In this document: positions 10,541-22,775 of the stretch, in pieces
How positions within the stretch are numbered: position 1 is the stretch's first letter
Layout: each line of letters begins with the position of its first letter
Origin: Glutinoglossum americanum
Lineage: Eukaryota > Ascomycota > Geoglossomycetes > Geoglossales > Geoglossaceae
DNA: 64,000 nucleotides
Reading direction: 5' to 3'
NCBI GenBank assembly: GCA_020080175.1
Contig: JAGHQL010000005.1
Span: 1 to 64,000, forward strand
Translations under genes and position numbers: made by a program
Notes under the pieces: model-generated
Told to the model about the DNA's origin: nothing
Database searches by the model: none
The model's input: only the letters and a program-made list of their open reading frames with translations

Positions 10541-11959
10541 TACCAGTAGCTTACCGTAGCTCCAGCTACACGATACTATTGCGATCCAGAGATCCCGCGG
10601 CCCATCATTTGCACGGCAACTCCAACTCGTGACGACCCAACGGAAGATGGCTCGAAGTGTCCGCGACATTTACTAGGCGCAGCGTTCTCGCATGGCAGCG
10701 GCGATCTGCCCAGGGGTGGCGATTGAAGTCACGTATAAGAGAGCAGCGGTGTCGGTGTGGCCGCCGAGGATTGGGACGGATGGCGATGGGACGCCGGCCC
10801 AACTGAATAGTCTAACCTCGTTCATAAACTAGGAGACCTCGTCCCCCTGAGGCATGCCCCAGCATTGCCGACACAAACCAGCAAATCGAAATACCTTACA
10901 ATAAACTGGCGAGTTTCCTTGCTGTAACTCTGGGGTCTCGCTAATTCATCGAGCAGAAACTCGGGGTTAGAGAACTTTACTGCTGGGATCCGGTTGTCGA
11001 AGCCATAGCACATGCCGCCGGAGCAGCTAGGTTTGGGCGACAAGGTGAGGCGGCAATAGGAAGAAATGGTAGAGGCAAGGATGGAGGCGGAGGATGAGGG
11101 ATGGGGAAAAGGCGAAGGGTTTGGGCTCCCAATATAGCCACTAGATAACCTCATAAGCGTCTCACGTTAGCGCCTTGCTGGCTATGGGTACATTCTTAAG
11201 CACAATAGGGCCACCAACATTTCTGCATCCCCTAGACCTTGCAAATTTGCTTGGCGTTAAGAGTCGCAAGCCCTCTGATTGTCCCGTGGTGGCCTACACT
11301 GCGTAGGCCTACTTCCGATGCATGATTTTCCTTGGTTGGTCTCTAACGCCAAAAGCTGCCTAGACCGTATCCCAGTTGGGCGCTACATTATTGACAACAG
11401 GCAGGATAATTCGCACAACACATCTCGACTCTGATCGTCCTCCCTGAGCTTGGCATCCTCCATTGGAATAGCAGCGGTTTGATTTCTTCTATGGTAGAAA
11501 GCATAGAATTGAACCAATTAAACACTACAGGAGTGAGCTGTCCCGAGGGTTTATATGCTCGAATTGGAGGGCGAAAGTGACAAGGCAATTGAATTCGGAA
11601 TGCAACGCAGTTCTGGCGAGGCAATAGGTCTGCATATCGATATAAATGCTTCTGGATCTGCAATCCTGCAGCTGAGAGGATATGACCATTCGAATGCGTC
11701 CATTCCACTCCAGCGCTCTCCATACCCTAATTCCTCTAATCGCTCACGCCGACCCCCTAAATCAATCTCAGGTGGTTCAGCCCCATGACCCTATTTAAAT
11801 AACTACATCGGCTAGAAATGCCTCATAACAAAGTGCCTGAGAGCTTCCTACCACTTGGCCAGGGCTTAGGGTTAGAGATCTCTACCACTTATACTGGGGA
11901 GCTATTGCGTATACAAGAGTAGCACTAGAACATCGCGAGAAGTGAAACCGAAACCAGGA
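10541..11959. other. Intergenic, possible gene remnant at 10.66-11.15 kb
   Basis: On the minus strand a protein-like stretch at about 10.67-10.80 kb (SVPILGGHTDTAALLYVTS, then IATPGQIAAAMRE) could be joined by an intron to an upstream frame at about 10.90-11.15 kb that contains FDNRIPAVKFSNPEFLLDE. I do not recognise the family and cannot find a start, so I do not call a gene. A telomere-like GCTTAGGGTTAGAG lies at about 11865. The remainder shows nothing. Confidence 0.25.
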
Positions 11960-13034
11960 TTATCTGCCCATAAGCAAATGAACCATGCATCCTGCAACGG
12001 TGGCAATCAAAGTCGGAGTGCCAATGCCGGGCCCGACACTAATAGCGATTTTATCTGACGTAGACAGCCCTTGCTGAGAGCTACCGCCTTGGTTCGATAC
12101 GTTGGAGGTCCTTGGGAGGACAGTCTCTGTGGAGTATATGGTAACCCTTGGGCTTGGGGTAATTACCATGGTCGATTTTGTAATAGACTAGCGGCCAGTT
12201 CTAAGAGAAACTCGCTCGTTACCGGTGATCCAACTCATCACTGGAGGGGGCGATAACCGTAGTAATCGCGAGGATGGTGGTTGAAGGAGAATCGAGTCAC
12301 CGTTACGATCTCCAAACCTGCCGGGCGCAGTAGTTATCATAGACTGAGACGGTTTGCATGAGGTCATAGGATGAGGTAGAACACCCTCGGTTGATGCATT
12401 TAGTTATGAGAGAAGAGGCCTCAGGCGCCAAGTCATCGCGGCGGAGGCAAGTTTCGTACCATGGCAATTTGCGACCGAGGTTGACCAAAAGGTCCCCACC
12501 GGACGGGAAGCCCCAGAGGCAAGCCTGGACACGCCCACGCTGGTGCTTGTACCCATCGGTATCCGTGATTGTAACGATTTGGATCGAGCGGGGCGATGAC
12601 GCCTAAATAAGCTACAATCATAAGTCCATGTGGCGAAGGAAAATATTGATGCGAAGGTGACCCAGAGTCCCCATGGTCGGTGATTCCCCCGTTGGCTCGG
12701 CAATATCCTGGCCCGGAGCTTAATTGATTAAACATTCCATGGTTCGATGGGGAAAAGGAAAACCTAATTTGTCCAGTTAAAGGCAGACAGCAGCGCGCTC
12801 TGATCGCGTCTGGTGCAGCAACCGGCTTTAATAATCGGGCGAAGCTCACATACTTCTATTAGAATAGTGCCACTGGAACAGGGTAGCTCTCTTAGATCGG
12901 CCGCAGCAACCAATAAGGAGGGCCGCCAGACTTCGCTTTCACGGGTGGAGTTCCCGGCATATCTACCTTGTGGCAACACCGTCACCCTTAACGGGTCTAC
13001 CGTGTCGCCTTCTTTTGCTCCACCCCATGGGTAA
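11960..13034 (-). pseudogene. Possible remnant of a membrane-anchored secreted glycoprotein
   Basis: At 11960-12169 (minus) a frame ends with a Ser/Thr/Gln-rich stalk and GLSTSDKIAISVGPGIGTP followed by a hydrophobic segment, a layout common at the C-terminus of fungal cell-surface glycoproteins. Just upstream, a different frame reads TTILAITTVIAPSSDE, also typical of such stalks. Other protein-like frames upstream (to about 13034) do not join cleanly. I read this as a decayed or mis-split gene; a functional multi-exon gene is possible. No catalytic domain is visible. Confidence 0.25.
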
Positions 13035-13659
13035 GTAGTAGACCACGCGAGTTGACACGGAGAAAACAGTAGCCTAAGTGTTGGAGGTCACACTATGCCT
13101 TAAACGTAGGAATAGTGACGGGCGTTATCTAACAAGACTGGCTCATCACTCCTTCTCGCAGGTAAGGTTACATAACCGCCAGCAGCTAGCTACATCTAAC
13201 ACGTCTAAGGAAAACATCTGGAAGAACGACCAAGAGAACGGCTAAAGGAACGACCTCAACCACGCGCTCGGGACGCTCCGTGCACTACCCCAAATGATAG
13301 GTACGTCTTTGGAAGAGGCCTCACGTCTGCTCCCGACCCCTCGACTCACAGCTAGAAAGTGACAAAAACAAGGCAAACTGCAGCGAATACCAAAGCGATT
13401 AGGGCCCATCAGCCATTTTTATCTCCAAACTTTCCACCCTCCCACTTTCGCCATTTCAAATCACTGAAGCACCCTTCTATCACAGGAGAGTCATGGTTAG
13501 GGCTTCAGCTCTCAGCTAGGAGTCAGTGATTTCTGTAGGTACAGACGGAGCGGGGGCTGGCGGGGCGGCGACAAGGCACCCAGTCGTACAGGGGGCACTA
13601 CTTCTAGAGGTACCAAAATCACCAAGGGCACGGTTCCTCAGTTGCTCCAACTGGGCATA
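13035..13659. other. Intergenic, no gene seen
   Basis: No supported coding sequence. The segment leads into the tandem-repeat block beginning near 13660. Confidence 0.4.
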
Positions 13660-14888
13660 TCGTCTAGGCGAGTTTTATCGATTGTTAGCAGATACAAGGC
13701 GGTGTTGCTTAGTTTTGGGTTTTGTAGCCTTACTTTGCAAGAGCTTGAGTTGGTCTCGGGCCAAAAGTCAATGTGTGGCCACTAAGAGTCGCGAAAGATT
13801 GGCCGGGGGGAGGGAGGTGGAAGGTAATAGGGAGAGGGATGGGGGCCACAGTGGGCTCGAAGGGGAATGCGTCGTCTGCGATAGGATTGTCGGAGGTATC
13901 CCGGCTAGACGGATTTTATCGATTATTAGTAGATATAAGGCAGGATTGCTTAGTTTTGGGGTTTGTAGCCTTCTCACTTTGCAAGAGCTTGGGTTGGTCT
14001 CGGGCCAAAAGTGAATGTGTGACCACTAAGAGTCGCGAAAGATTGCCCAGGGGGGGGTAGGTGGAGGGTAGTAGCGAGAGGGATAGGGGCCACAGTGGGC
14101 TCGAAGGGGGGTGCGTCGCCTGCGATAGGATCGCCGGAGGTATCCCGCCTAGAGAGCTCATCGTCAGCAAGGCCACGTGAGGGAATCCTTTCAGCCGGGG
14201 GGATGCAGACCCCTGTATGCCTGCAGCGGAATCGTCGGGGATCGCGCCGGTAGCGATAGGGTTGATCGGGGTTATGTCGGTAGGGATAAGGGCGGCGGGG
14301 AATGCGTCGGTAGCGGGAGAACCGGTTGGGGTAGGGATAGCGTCATTGGGGAGTTCGTCACTAGTGATAGGGATGTGCCGCCTAGAGAACTCATCGTCAG
14401 CAAGGCCACACGAGGGATCTTTTCAGCCGGGGAATGCAGACTTCACCAGGTCCACTCCAGGGAAGAGGGGAGGTAGACCAGGGAAAATGGAATCAAGAGC
14501 GGCGATAATGCCAGCAGCGAGGGCAGCCGGGTCAATGACGGCCGCAGAGGTGGAGGCGGGGGCTGCAGAGGCGGAGGCAGAAGCAGAGGAGGTAACGGAA
14601 GGAATAGGGTTGGTCGTCGTGCCCCGCCTATGGAACTCCATCGTTAGCAAGGCCACGTGAAGGATATGTTCAGCCGGTGGGTACAGACTTCACTAAATCC
14701 GTGCCGGGGATGAGAGGAGTTGGATTAGTGGCAACATTTCCGAGGTAGCTACCTAAAGCGCTAAGGATGGAAGCGAAGGTGTCCGGGTCAATGGGGGTCG
14801 CAGAGGCGGACACAGAGGAGGTAATGGTGGAAGGAAGAGAGTGAACGGCCGCGCCTCGCCTAAGGAACTCCATCGTTAGCAAGGCAAC
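13660..14888. repeat. Tandem modules of about 232-247 bp from the 3' end of the secreted-protein gene
   Basis: A junction sequence (CGTNAGCAAGGCCAC on the plus strand) recurs at 14162, 14395, 14642 and, with one change, 14874, giving spacings of 233, 247 and 232 bp. The 14642-14888 module is the 3' coding end of the secreted-protein gene. The next ones repeat its opening VALLTMEF.RRG and, in one, its ending DLVKS.PG plus stop. Farther out, two roughly 241-bp copies (starting near 13673 and 13914) share TTTTATCGATT..TTAG and a long common tail. The copies diverge progressively away from the gene, which suggests stepwise tandem duplication followed by decay. Confidence 0.8.
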
Positions 14889-15318
14889 ACTCCGGGAACC
14901 GTCAACCCAAGGTCGTGGGTGTGGATAAGAAGGTAAGGCTAATGGCTTGACATACTTTCCGAACTCTTCTAATGTGGTGGTGTACGTGTAAGGATCGTCG
15001 CTGATATACCCGGTTTCAGTGGTGACTCCGGGGTCATAGCTCGGGGTAGTGCTCGAGGTTGGTTCCAGCGTGATAGTGTACGTGTAAGGATCGCCACCGA
15101 TATACCCGGTTTCAGTGGTGACCCTAGCATAGCTCAAGGTAGTGCTCAAGGTAATGCTCGAGGTGAGGTTTTGCTGCGAACTACAAGGTAAAAGCGTTAA
15201 CGGATCCGGTCCACCACCAACTCCGGATAGACCTCTAAACAGTCACTCACCCAGTCCCAGTACAAGCGTGGACCGAGGAGGACGTGGCAAGCACGACGGT
15301 GGCGGTCGTAAAACGCAT
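14670..15318 (-). CDS. Small secreted Ser/Thr-rich protein with internal repeats
   Basis: Two exons (15251-15318 and 14670-15180) joined over a 70-bp intron (GTGAGT..TTGTAG) give 192 residues. The first exon encodes MRFTTATVVLATSSSVHA, a good secretion signal with cleavage near the Ala of VHA. The mature part has two copies of a 32-residue unit built around VTTETGYI..DPYTYT.TLE, then a Pro-rich linker and a hydrophobic, Ala/Ser-rich C-terminal module (VALLTMEFLRRG...DLVKS). It is nearly free of cysteine, so it is not a classical Cys-rich effector; a cell-wall or extracellular role is the most that can be inferred. The C-terminal module is repeated downstream as broken tandem copies. I do not recognise the family. 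Confidence 0.6.
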
Positions 15319-17539
15319 GACGGCTAGGGATAGTGATCAAAACCAAGAAAAACCGCCTAGGTTGAAATGGTCGGAAGACAGAAAAAAAAAAGCCACTAAT
15401 GTAGACAACAAAGAACGTAGGAGAGACCCAGTTCCCGCAAAAGAATGCTAGAGGGAAGCAAAACTGAAGCCGCTGATGCTCGCAGAGCAACGAAGGGACC
15501 CTATCTATCTAGTTGGGGAAGGATCAGGGAAGAAGGAACCAGGAAAAAAGACAGGTAATTGCGACAAGGAAAGACCGTGTTTTGCTGGAGCAAAGAGAGA
15601 AAGCCGATTGCTGCGGTGATGATGACGGTGAGTTTGAGAATGGAGAAAGTAGAAAAATCCCACAGCGGACCACGCACGACTTATATATCCCTCCATCGCG
15701 CTACCTACCTACCCAACGCCCAAACAAAATAAAAATAAAAAATAAAAAAACACAACACCTCCCTCCCCCTCCACCTCCTCCTCCTCGCCTCGCCCCGTCT
15801 GTCCTGCATCACGACCGAACCTACATACAAATGACCACCAAACCCCTCTCTCTCGTGCGTCTCGCTTCGCCCGCAACGCATGCACGTCAGCTTACTTGGG
15901 CCGCACCGCACTTCCCGATACGGATTCAAGATCCGGGGGGTTTTTGTTTTTATTCGGGCTGCGTGGTGTTGGGCGCAACGTGGCTGGGGATCACCTCGTT
16001 GCAGCGTCGTTCTACGGCCCATCGATCGTTGCGGGGACCCGTCGCGCTCAGCCCTAACACCCATCTCCCCCTTTTTTTCGTTCAAGATGGTGGTTCCTGC
16101 ATGCGCGTACGTGCGCATGCGGTTCCGTCCCTTCTTTGCGAGCGTTCAAGCAAGACAGTTCATCCCGGGCGAGCAAGCAGGCACATCTAAATCGGGGGAT
16201 GTTCTTTTTTTGGCGGTTCTTCCGACTGACTATAGATGCTTACGAGCGCCTAAAGTACCTTAATCAACGATTTCGTTAACGCGTCAAGTACCTGCACCAC
16301 GCTAATCTTAGACATCGGCGGGCTTGAAATTGTAGGAGTTACGCGGTATCGAAATGATCTATTCCAGGCTTAGATTCTCTTTTTCTCCTTCATAGCAGGT
16401 TCCTTCATAGCAGGTTCCCGCCGACTCTTAGTCGATAATTGGTTATTGATGGGGCTTGAGCTACTTGCGGAATCTCTTACCGTCGTGTTGGGTTTGATCG
16501 TCTCTATGGCACCGAGTGAGGGTCAGTCACCCCATCAGCGAGCTATTGGTGGTGAAGCAAACCATTTTTATTTTTATTTTTACTTTTATTTTTTATCTTT
16601 ATCTTTATCTTATTTAATTTAAACTGTGCTTTAGATTAGGGATTCGGACAGATTCCTCACTTGTCGGCGAAAGCGGTGGCGTAGAGATCTTCCTCCGACG
16701 GCCGAGCCTCTTCACCGTAGGGAGGGGATTTATGGTGTTTCTTTGCTCGGCATTCTAATCGCTCTCTGAAGGTGCACGTAAGGGGCATCGCCTTTTTCAC
16801 TCACCCAAGCACTCTCTATACTAGTCCATCCGGCTGGAGCACCGTAACTTGTTCTGTCACGAAACCGCCCGAGTTTTGTTTCTGGCTCGGCTACTGCTGT
16901 AGTTTGAGAACTTCGTTAACCGTCCGACCAACTGGGTAAGATCGACGTCTAATTGAAGTGCGGTCGTCTGGCATATTTCTATAATTTGGTGCTTAGCCAT
17001 CTTGCGCTATTTTGGTCCCCTCCGTGAGGTGCGCTGACGGTAGCAGCTTCATTCGTCTCGCGGAACATGGGAAGCTTAGGCGATGTTCCTCTCAGGAAAT
17101 TTCGCTTTCAGGTCGCAAAAGAGGTAGCGGAGGGGATGGGACCGTTGGTGCATCCTAGGTTCAAACATATTCCCCTTGGCCGGGCTTTCTGAAGCGCAAA
17201 ATAGCCTAGGAATAGCAACAAACTAGTTCTAGAATGCTTCTACTTCATCCCCCGGTACGAGGTGCATATGATTGTTGGGTTTAAATTTGAGTGTGTTCGC
17301 ATGAATGATGAGCCTTATGATGGTGAATATTATTGTTTTCTTAGATTTCATGACATCGCCTTGATGCTGCTGTCTAAAGGTAATTCTGTAGGGGTTGTTA
17401 AGGGATTGTGTCTTGGATGGTGTGTGTTTTTATTGGCTCTACTGTGGAAACCTAGTCGGTGCTCGAGATGAAACCCATCATCGACAGCTTGAAACCATGT
17501 GACGCTCAATACATGGTCCACCAAAATCGGCTTTCTCTT
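15319..17539. other. Long gene-poor spacer with simple repeats
   Basis: No supported gene over about 2.2 kb. Simple sequence includes a CTCC-rich run near 15760-15795 and an AT-rich microsatellite-like block at about 16562-16620 (TTTTTA and TTTATC units). GTTCCTTCATAGCAG is duplicated at about 16400-16425. Open frames on both strands overlap these tracts. Confidence 0.4.
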
Positions 17540-18350
17540 TCAGAGTCCCTCTCGGTGGCATAACACGATACGGTCCCCATCTCCAGTCATAGCGTTTGAG
17601 TTGGCTTCCAGGCAGCCAACTCCAGCGCCATTCGTCCATAGCTATCCCTGGAATCTGGATCTGCCCCGTTCTCGAGATGGAGTTCTGTAACCCTCTCATA
17701 GTCCTTCTCTATCGCGGGACACAACGATCTTGCTCTGGAAGAGCTCATGGTGCTTGCTCTCGGCCTGAGTAGAAACAGGTCTGGTTTTCTTGCCACACAT
17801 GGTGGCCTTCTTCCGTGGCAAGTAGCAATGGAGTCTCCCCATCTCTGTGTTGAGAGTCTAGGGCTAGCTTGCCTTTTGACCAAGTGCCGGATCACCGCTT
17901 CGTGACCTCTCATGACCACCAAATGTAGTGGCATTCGGCCGTTTCCATCTTGGGGGTTGTGATCCTATTAGAAAGGTGGGGGGAAAAGTATGTTCTATAT
18001 TGTGTTGTGTCTTGTGTCTTGTGATCTGTAAGAACTATGAACTTGTGGAAAATCAAAAACCCTTTTAAACTCGGCTAACTAACACGAGGGCTTGCCCTTA
18101 GCAGTCCCTAATAACACCTCGGTTCCAACAGATCCGCACCGCCCTCGATTAAATGCTTGACCGCCACTCGTGGAGTGCGTTCGTAATCATCCATTGCAGC
18201 AATTTCTGCTCCTCCACCCAGCGGAACAGGGACCACACCTTGTAGACCCCGGTATGCAGCTATGTGAAGTGGAGTCTGTTCCTCTGGGAAAACAATGTAG
18301 AGACTGTCACCCCAGAAGTGTGCAACCTGCTCTAAATATTCCAAAATCAA
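17540..18350 (-). pseudogene. Decayed ankyrin-repeat sequence
   Basis: Separate minus-strand frames carry recognisable ankyrin units: EEQTPLHIAAYRGLQGVV, GGGAEIAAMDDYERTP followed by VKHLIEGGADL, then GRMPLHLVVMRGHEAVIRHL, and DYERVTELHLENGADPDS. The second unit appears to have lost its middle, and the pieces lie in different frames with stops between, so this is a relic. It could be the repeat tail of a dead NACHT-ankyrin NLR like the gene at 58.5-63.0 kb, but its repeats belong to a different consensus and no NTPase domain is seen. Confidence 0.65.
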
Positions 18351-18498
18351 ACTTATTGATTCGGACTCAGGCTCTCCGCTGACATGAAGTCCCCAGTAGT
18401 TGGACGCGTAGTTGAGAATCTATGTTCCTGCAGTCGATTGGTCAATGAGGCCTCATCGCCGCAAGGACTGCCGTCAAAAACCTCGAAGGAGAGATGTG

Positions 18499-19053
18499 TA
18501 ACGTCCCCCCTCGTGTAGCGAGACTCCCCCGCGTAATGAGACACTCTCTAGAATCTGGCTATTGAGGTACGACAACAAAGATAATAGAATTGCAATCGCT
18601 TCCAGCCGCGCCCTTGATACTTGCATCGTGATACTTGCATCGGCCCCCTTCTCATCAGAGCAACTTGGTGGGGTATAAATCCGCTGGGTTCGCCGAGTGT
18701 TGCGCCGGATTGGTGGAACTGTCCGAAAACACCTTCTCTTCACCATTGTCTCTCTGACCTCTACTATTGTCATTTCTCGCCCACCAACAGTTCTAGACAG
18801 CTCCTTTGACTCTTTTCTCTTCGTTTGGTTGTGGGCTATTTGCTCTCAGCGCCCTTTTACACAAAAGTAGCACTTGCAAATGTAGTGCTTGCGGCCTTGC
18901 TAATTTTACCAACTAACGCTTGCACTTTCGAGTTTTCTTCACCCAGTAATTGCTTTGCTATAATGTATGGTCGCTGATTGTGGCATTGTGCGGGGGATTG
19001 CCAATAAGGCGTCTCGTTACACGGGGGCGTCTCGCTACATGGGAGGTATGTTA
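18499..19053. mobile_element. Probable MITE-like element with imperfect terminal inverted repeats
   Basis: The left end (18499-18545, TAACGTCCCCCCTCGTGTAG then CGAGACTCCCCC and GCGTAATGAGAC) is matched in reverse complement by the right end (19011-19053, GTCTCGTTACACGGGGGCGT then CTCGCTACATGGGAGG and TATGTTA). The element would be about 555 bp, has no transposase frame and would be non-autonomous. Each end also holds two GTCTCG-type subrepeats. A clean target-site duplication is not evident (ATGTG against ATGTA), so the limits are approximate. A stable inverted-repeat structure of other origin is the alternative. Confidence 0.4.
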
Positions 19054-20414
19054 ATGTATGTTAATGCAAGTTCGAGAAATCCTAACGTCAGAGTCTGGAA
19101 ATAGTACCTCTCGCATATCGTTCAGGTACTCTTGTAAGATGTAATGCGACTCTTGTAAGATGTAATGCGCGTAGCCTTATTATGCCACCACCATTGTCAA
19201 CGGACACAAGACCAATGCAGACGTTAACAAGGAGGTCCATATCATGCGGACCGAATTCATCTCTCCGGGTCCAACAGCTAAAGCGCGGTGTAAGGGTCTC
19301 TTTGCACAAGACATCTATGCTAACTAGTACCTGCATTGTGGGCGCTTCCGTTGGGTCCTTTTAATACTTGGGATCAAGGTCGGGGCCCGTGTCATGTCAG
19401 AACCGCATCCGGCTCGCCCATCGAGCTCGTTAAGCTGATCGATTAATTCCACCTGGCTAGCCGTAGCGCCCGCTCGTTCACATAATAGACTTGGTACCAG
19501 GAAATCGTCCAGACGACCAAGTGTGACGAGTATTTCGATTTCCGGCTGTCGCACGTGACCTCACGAGTCACTCAATTAAGATACTAGATAACGTTAATCC
19601 TGTTTTAAAGTTGAACGGGTTTGGACTACCTCTGAACATTCCGATACCCATGCAAGAATATGCAAATATTAGGTTACTCCGCTGTCCGATTGTGGGATTT
19701 CGTCGCGGCTGTGGAAGCGGCTCTAAACCATCAAGCCATTCCGGATGAAAATCCAATATTCTTGGCAAACTCTAAACGGGAAGGAGGACGCATGGGATTT
19801 GGTTTGTAGACTAGCGTCTACAGAGTATGGAAGGTGGTTCTTGGTTCTACTAGCAGGGTCTGCATGCGTCCGATTGTCTAGTTGTAGGACCCGCTAACCA
19901 ACGTCAGCGCATTAAGCTACTTCCCGACTCTGTGGGATGTCTTCGCAGCTTCTGGCCTCAAGGATTCAAGGTGCTCTAGACGCCTTAACCGGCCAGGGAA
20001 TAAAAAGGAAGCAAAAGATAACGAAAGAGCAAAAGGAAACAAAGGAAAAAAGCATCCCTCCCGAATCTATCGAGGGGAAAAAGCAACCCCTATCCTCCCG
20101 TGTATGGCTCTTACCCTCATCTCCACCCACGCGTTCGTTCCCTTGGCAAAAAATCTTGTCCGACAAGCGAACCCACCCGTCCATCCCAGCGCACAGGACC
20201 CTTCTAGACACAAAAAGCATTCTCCTTAACCGTACCTCATGAGGATTCTAGCCTCCAATCTACATTACTTAAAGGGGGGGGCGTGGAGTGGGGCAGCGAC
20301 CTTGGGGGAAAAAAATAAAATGAAAAAAATCTGCTCGTGAGATTTTGATGCCACCGCACACGAGCGAGAGAAAGTGGGCGGAAAGCAAAAGAGGGAGGAC
20401 CGGATCGCACCGCG
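19054..20414. other. Intergenic, with a perfect 21-bp tandem duplication
   Basis: A 21-bp unit (ACTCTTGTAAGATGTAATGC plus G) is present twice head to tail at 19128-19148 and 19149-19169. No gene is supported. The last few hundred bases before 20415 should hold the promoter of the DUF3176 gene and include a G-run near 20273-20281. Confidence 0.45.
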
Positions 20415-22600
20415 ATGCAGAACTTCGGGACTCCGCCGTACCAGCGGGAGAATGGCGTGAGTAGCACCCAGTACCCCATCGACAACCCGCCATACTCGCC
20501 GCCGCCCCACATCCACCCCCGACCGCAACACCACCACCTCCCACCCAGCGCCGAAAAAAAGCCCTCCCTCCGCACAGACACGTTCCTCCCCGAGCTCCTC
20601 GCCGCGCTGCTCAGCCTGGTCTGCCTGGCCGCCACGGCGCTGCTCCTGTGGCGGTACGACGGCCGGCCGCTGAGCGAGTGGCAGCTCGGGATCACGCTCA
20701 ATGCGCTCGTTTCGGTGCTCGCGACGGTCGCGAAGAGCGCGTTGGCCATGGCGGTCAGCGCGGGGCTGAGTCAGGGGAAGTGGGTTTGGTTTTCCGGCGG
20801 GAGGAGGGGGTTGAGGGATATCGAGACGTTTGATGGGGCGAGCAGGGGGCCGGTTGGAGGGGTGGAGTTGCTGTGGTTGATGAAGGGGAGGTGGGTTGGG
20901 CTTTTCTTTGCCGCTCTGCTTTCGTCTGTGGGTGGTGCTGATGCTGATGGTTCTTTGCTATTTTTTTCCGCAGGCATCTCGTATCGCTTGGGGCGTTCGT
21001 GATGATTATGAGCGTTGCTGTCGGCCCGTTCATCCAGCAGGTGATCTCCATCCGCGGGTTCGACGTCCCCTTTGCCGGTATCGCCGGGGATGCGACGGTG
21101 CCTTATTCTGAGCGGTATGATATGGGATCTGAGTTCCTCCAGGAAATCTGTGAGTCAAGCCCTCAACCTTGCGAGCGAAAGGAAAGCCCAAAGATCCCGG
21201 TCGCGGGCTGACTCTCCTCCTCTTTAGCCATTGTTGACAAGGGTGGAAACTCCTTCGGCACCACCTTCACGCACCTCGATTTCTCCATGACCTCGGCCAT
21301 CTACAAGGGCCTAACCGCCTCCCAAGCCTCCCTCCTTCAAGAGATTCCTTTCACTTGTTCCACCGGAAATTGTACCTGGCCAGTCTTTCCCTCCCTCGCT
21401 GTCTGTAGCCAATGCCACGACGTCACCTCCCTTCTTTCCAGAACATCCGAAGTTGCCGCTCCCTTCGCGCTCATCAAAAGCGGCCAGAACCTAGCTGTGA
21501 TGACTACAAACGTGACGACTTACTCGCTGCCGAATGGGGTGCAGATTAATAACGCGGACGGGCTCTTGGAGGCAGGAGGGGTTTCAACGTTTATGACTGC
21601 TGGATACACCAGGCAACCATCCCAGACGATGAATTTCAAGGAGAACGAAATGATGCTTTTTTCCATCTCGACGATTCGGGCCGGAGACGAGTACGAAGGG
21701 AACCGCACAGATTGGGTGGACGCTTCCGTGAAAGCCGCCGAATGCGCCCTCTACTACTGCATCAACGCCTACGACGCCTCAGCGACGAAAGGCACCCTCT
21801 CCGAAGAGATCGTCGCCTCGTGGTCCATAAAAGACCCCTCATCCTGGCAACCTTTACCACTCTCCGACCAGCCCAGCGGCACAGAGATTACCCACGGCTC
21901 TCTCGACGACCTCGCCAACCCGGACGGTCTAGCCGGGGACCCCACCCAAGGCTACCTCAACCGCACCGACCTCGAGCTCTCCCCCCCACCTCAAGACGAT
22001 CAAGAAAAATACAACTTCCCCCCCTCCACCAAATACAGCATCGCCCAACCAAGCATCGACAGCATCTCCAACTTCCTCACCACCCTCTTCACCAACGACG
22101 CCAACAACACCGACATAGGCTTCACCGGCATCGCCATCCGCGACCTTGCCAAGAACACCTTCGAATACTCTCCGGACGTGATGCAGATCCTCTACGACTC
22201 GACCCTCAACCGCACCGACCCTACCCCCGTCACCCTCCTCGCCAACCTCGCGAGATCCCTCACAAACAGCATCCGCACCAACCCCCAAACCGGCGCGCTC
22301 AGCGCGGGCACCGTAGCGCGGACCGTCCCGCAGTTCCACGTGCGGTGGGCGTGGATGGTGTTCCCAGCCGCGGTGGTGGTACTGGGGTGCGTGTTCCTAG
22401 TGGGCGCAATGTGGGAGTCGTGGCGGGCGGGGGTGGGGGTCTGGAAGGGGTCCGTGTTGGCGGTTTTGTGGCATGGGTTTGATGGGGAGGTTAGGGGGGT
22501 TGTTGGGGAGGCTGGGGGGGTGGGGGAGATGAGGAAGAGGGCGGAAGGGGTGGAGGTGTGTTTGAGGGAGACGGAGGAGGGGGTTAAGTTGAGGTTCTGA
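20415..22600 (+). CDS. DUF3176-family membrane protein
   Basis: Exons 20415-20890, 20974-21149 and 21228-22600, with introns of 83 and 78 bp, give 674 residues, the usual size for this family. After a Pro/His-rich cytosolic-looking N-terminus come two hydrophobic spans around residues 55-120, with the family blocks WQLGITLNALVSVLATVAKS, GKWVWF and FDGASRGPVGGVELLW. The splice joins MKGR to HLVSLGAFVMIMSVAVGPFI, a third span ending QQVISI. A long central part with Cys pairs (CSTGNCTW, CSQCHDV) and several NxT/S sites follows and is probably extracellular. A last span, WMVFPAAVVVLGCVFLVGAM, precedes a basic/acidic tail. The family is widespread and often multi-copy in Pezizomycotina; its function is unknown. 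Confidence 0.85.
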
Positions 22601-22704
22601 GGCAATGCATGGATAGACTGACGTTTTGGATTCTTGCGGTGGGCATGAGGTATGGGTTCAGGGAGGGGGCTTAGTGTTGCGTTGTGCATTTAAATTAGTA
22701 AGCT

Positions 22705-22775
22705 TAGAAGAGCGTCGCGCATTTGGTAGAGCCCATCAGCGAACTGATGGTCACGTGGTTATGATCTGTAACACT
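22705..22775 (+). other. tRNA-like relic with a shortened anticodon arm
   Basis: The stretch contains a D-arm-like GCGCATTTGGTAGAGC, a perfect 7-bp hairpin (CCATCAG / CTGATGG, 22733-22750) with a four-base loop where an anticodon arm would sit, and a GGTTATGATC resembling the B box GGTTCGANTC. The loop is too short for an anticodon and the acceptor stem does not pair, so it is at most a decayed tRNA or a tRNA-derived SINE head. A chance hairpin is possible. Confidence 0.25.

Noticed and set aside
21712-22482. Arg/His/Pro-rich open frame inside the DUF3176 gene
   Set aside because: It is an alternative frame of a GC-rich true exon, with composition typical of a shadow frame.
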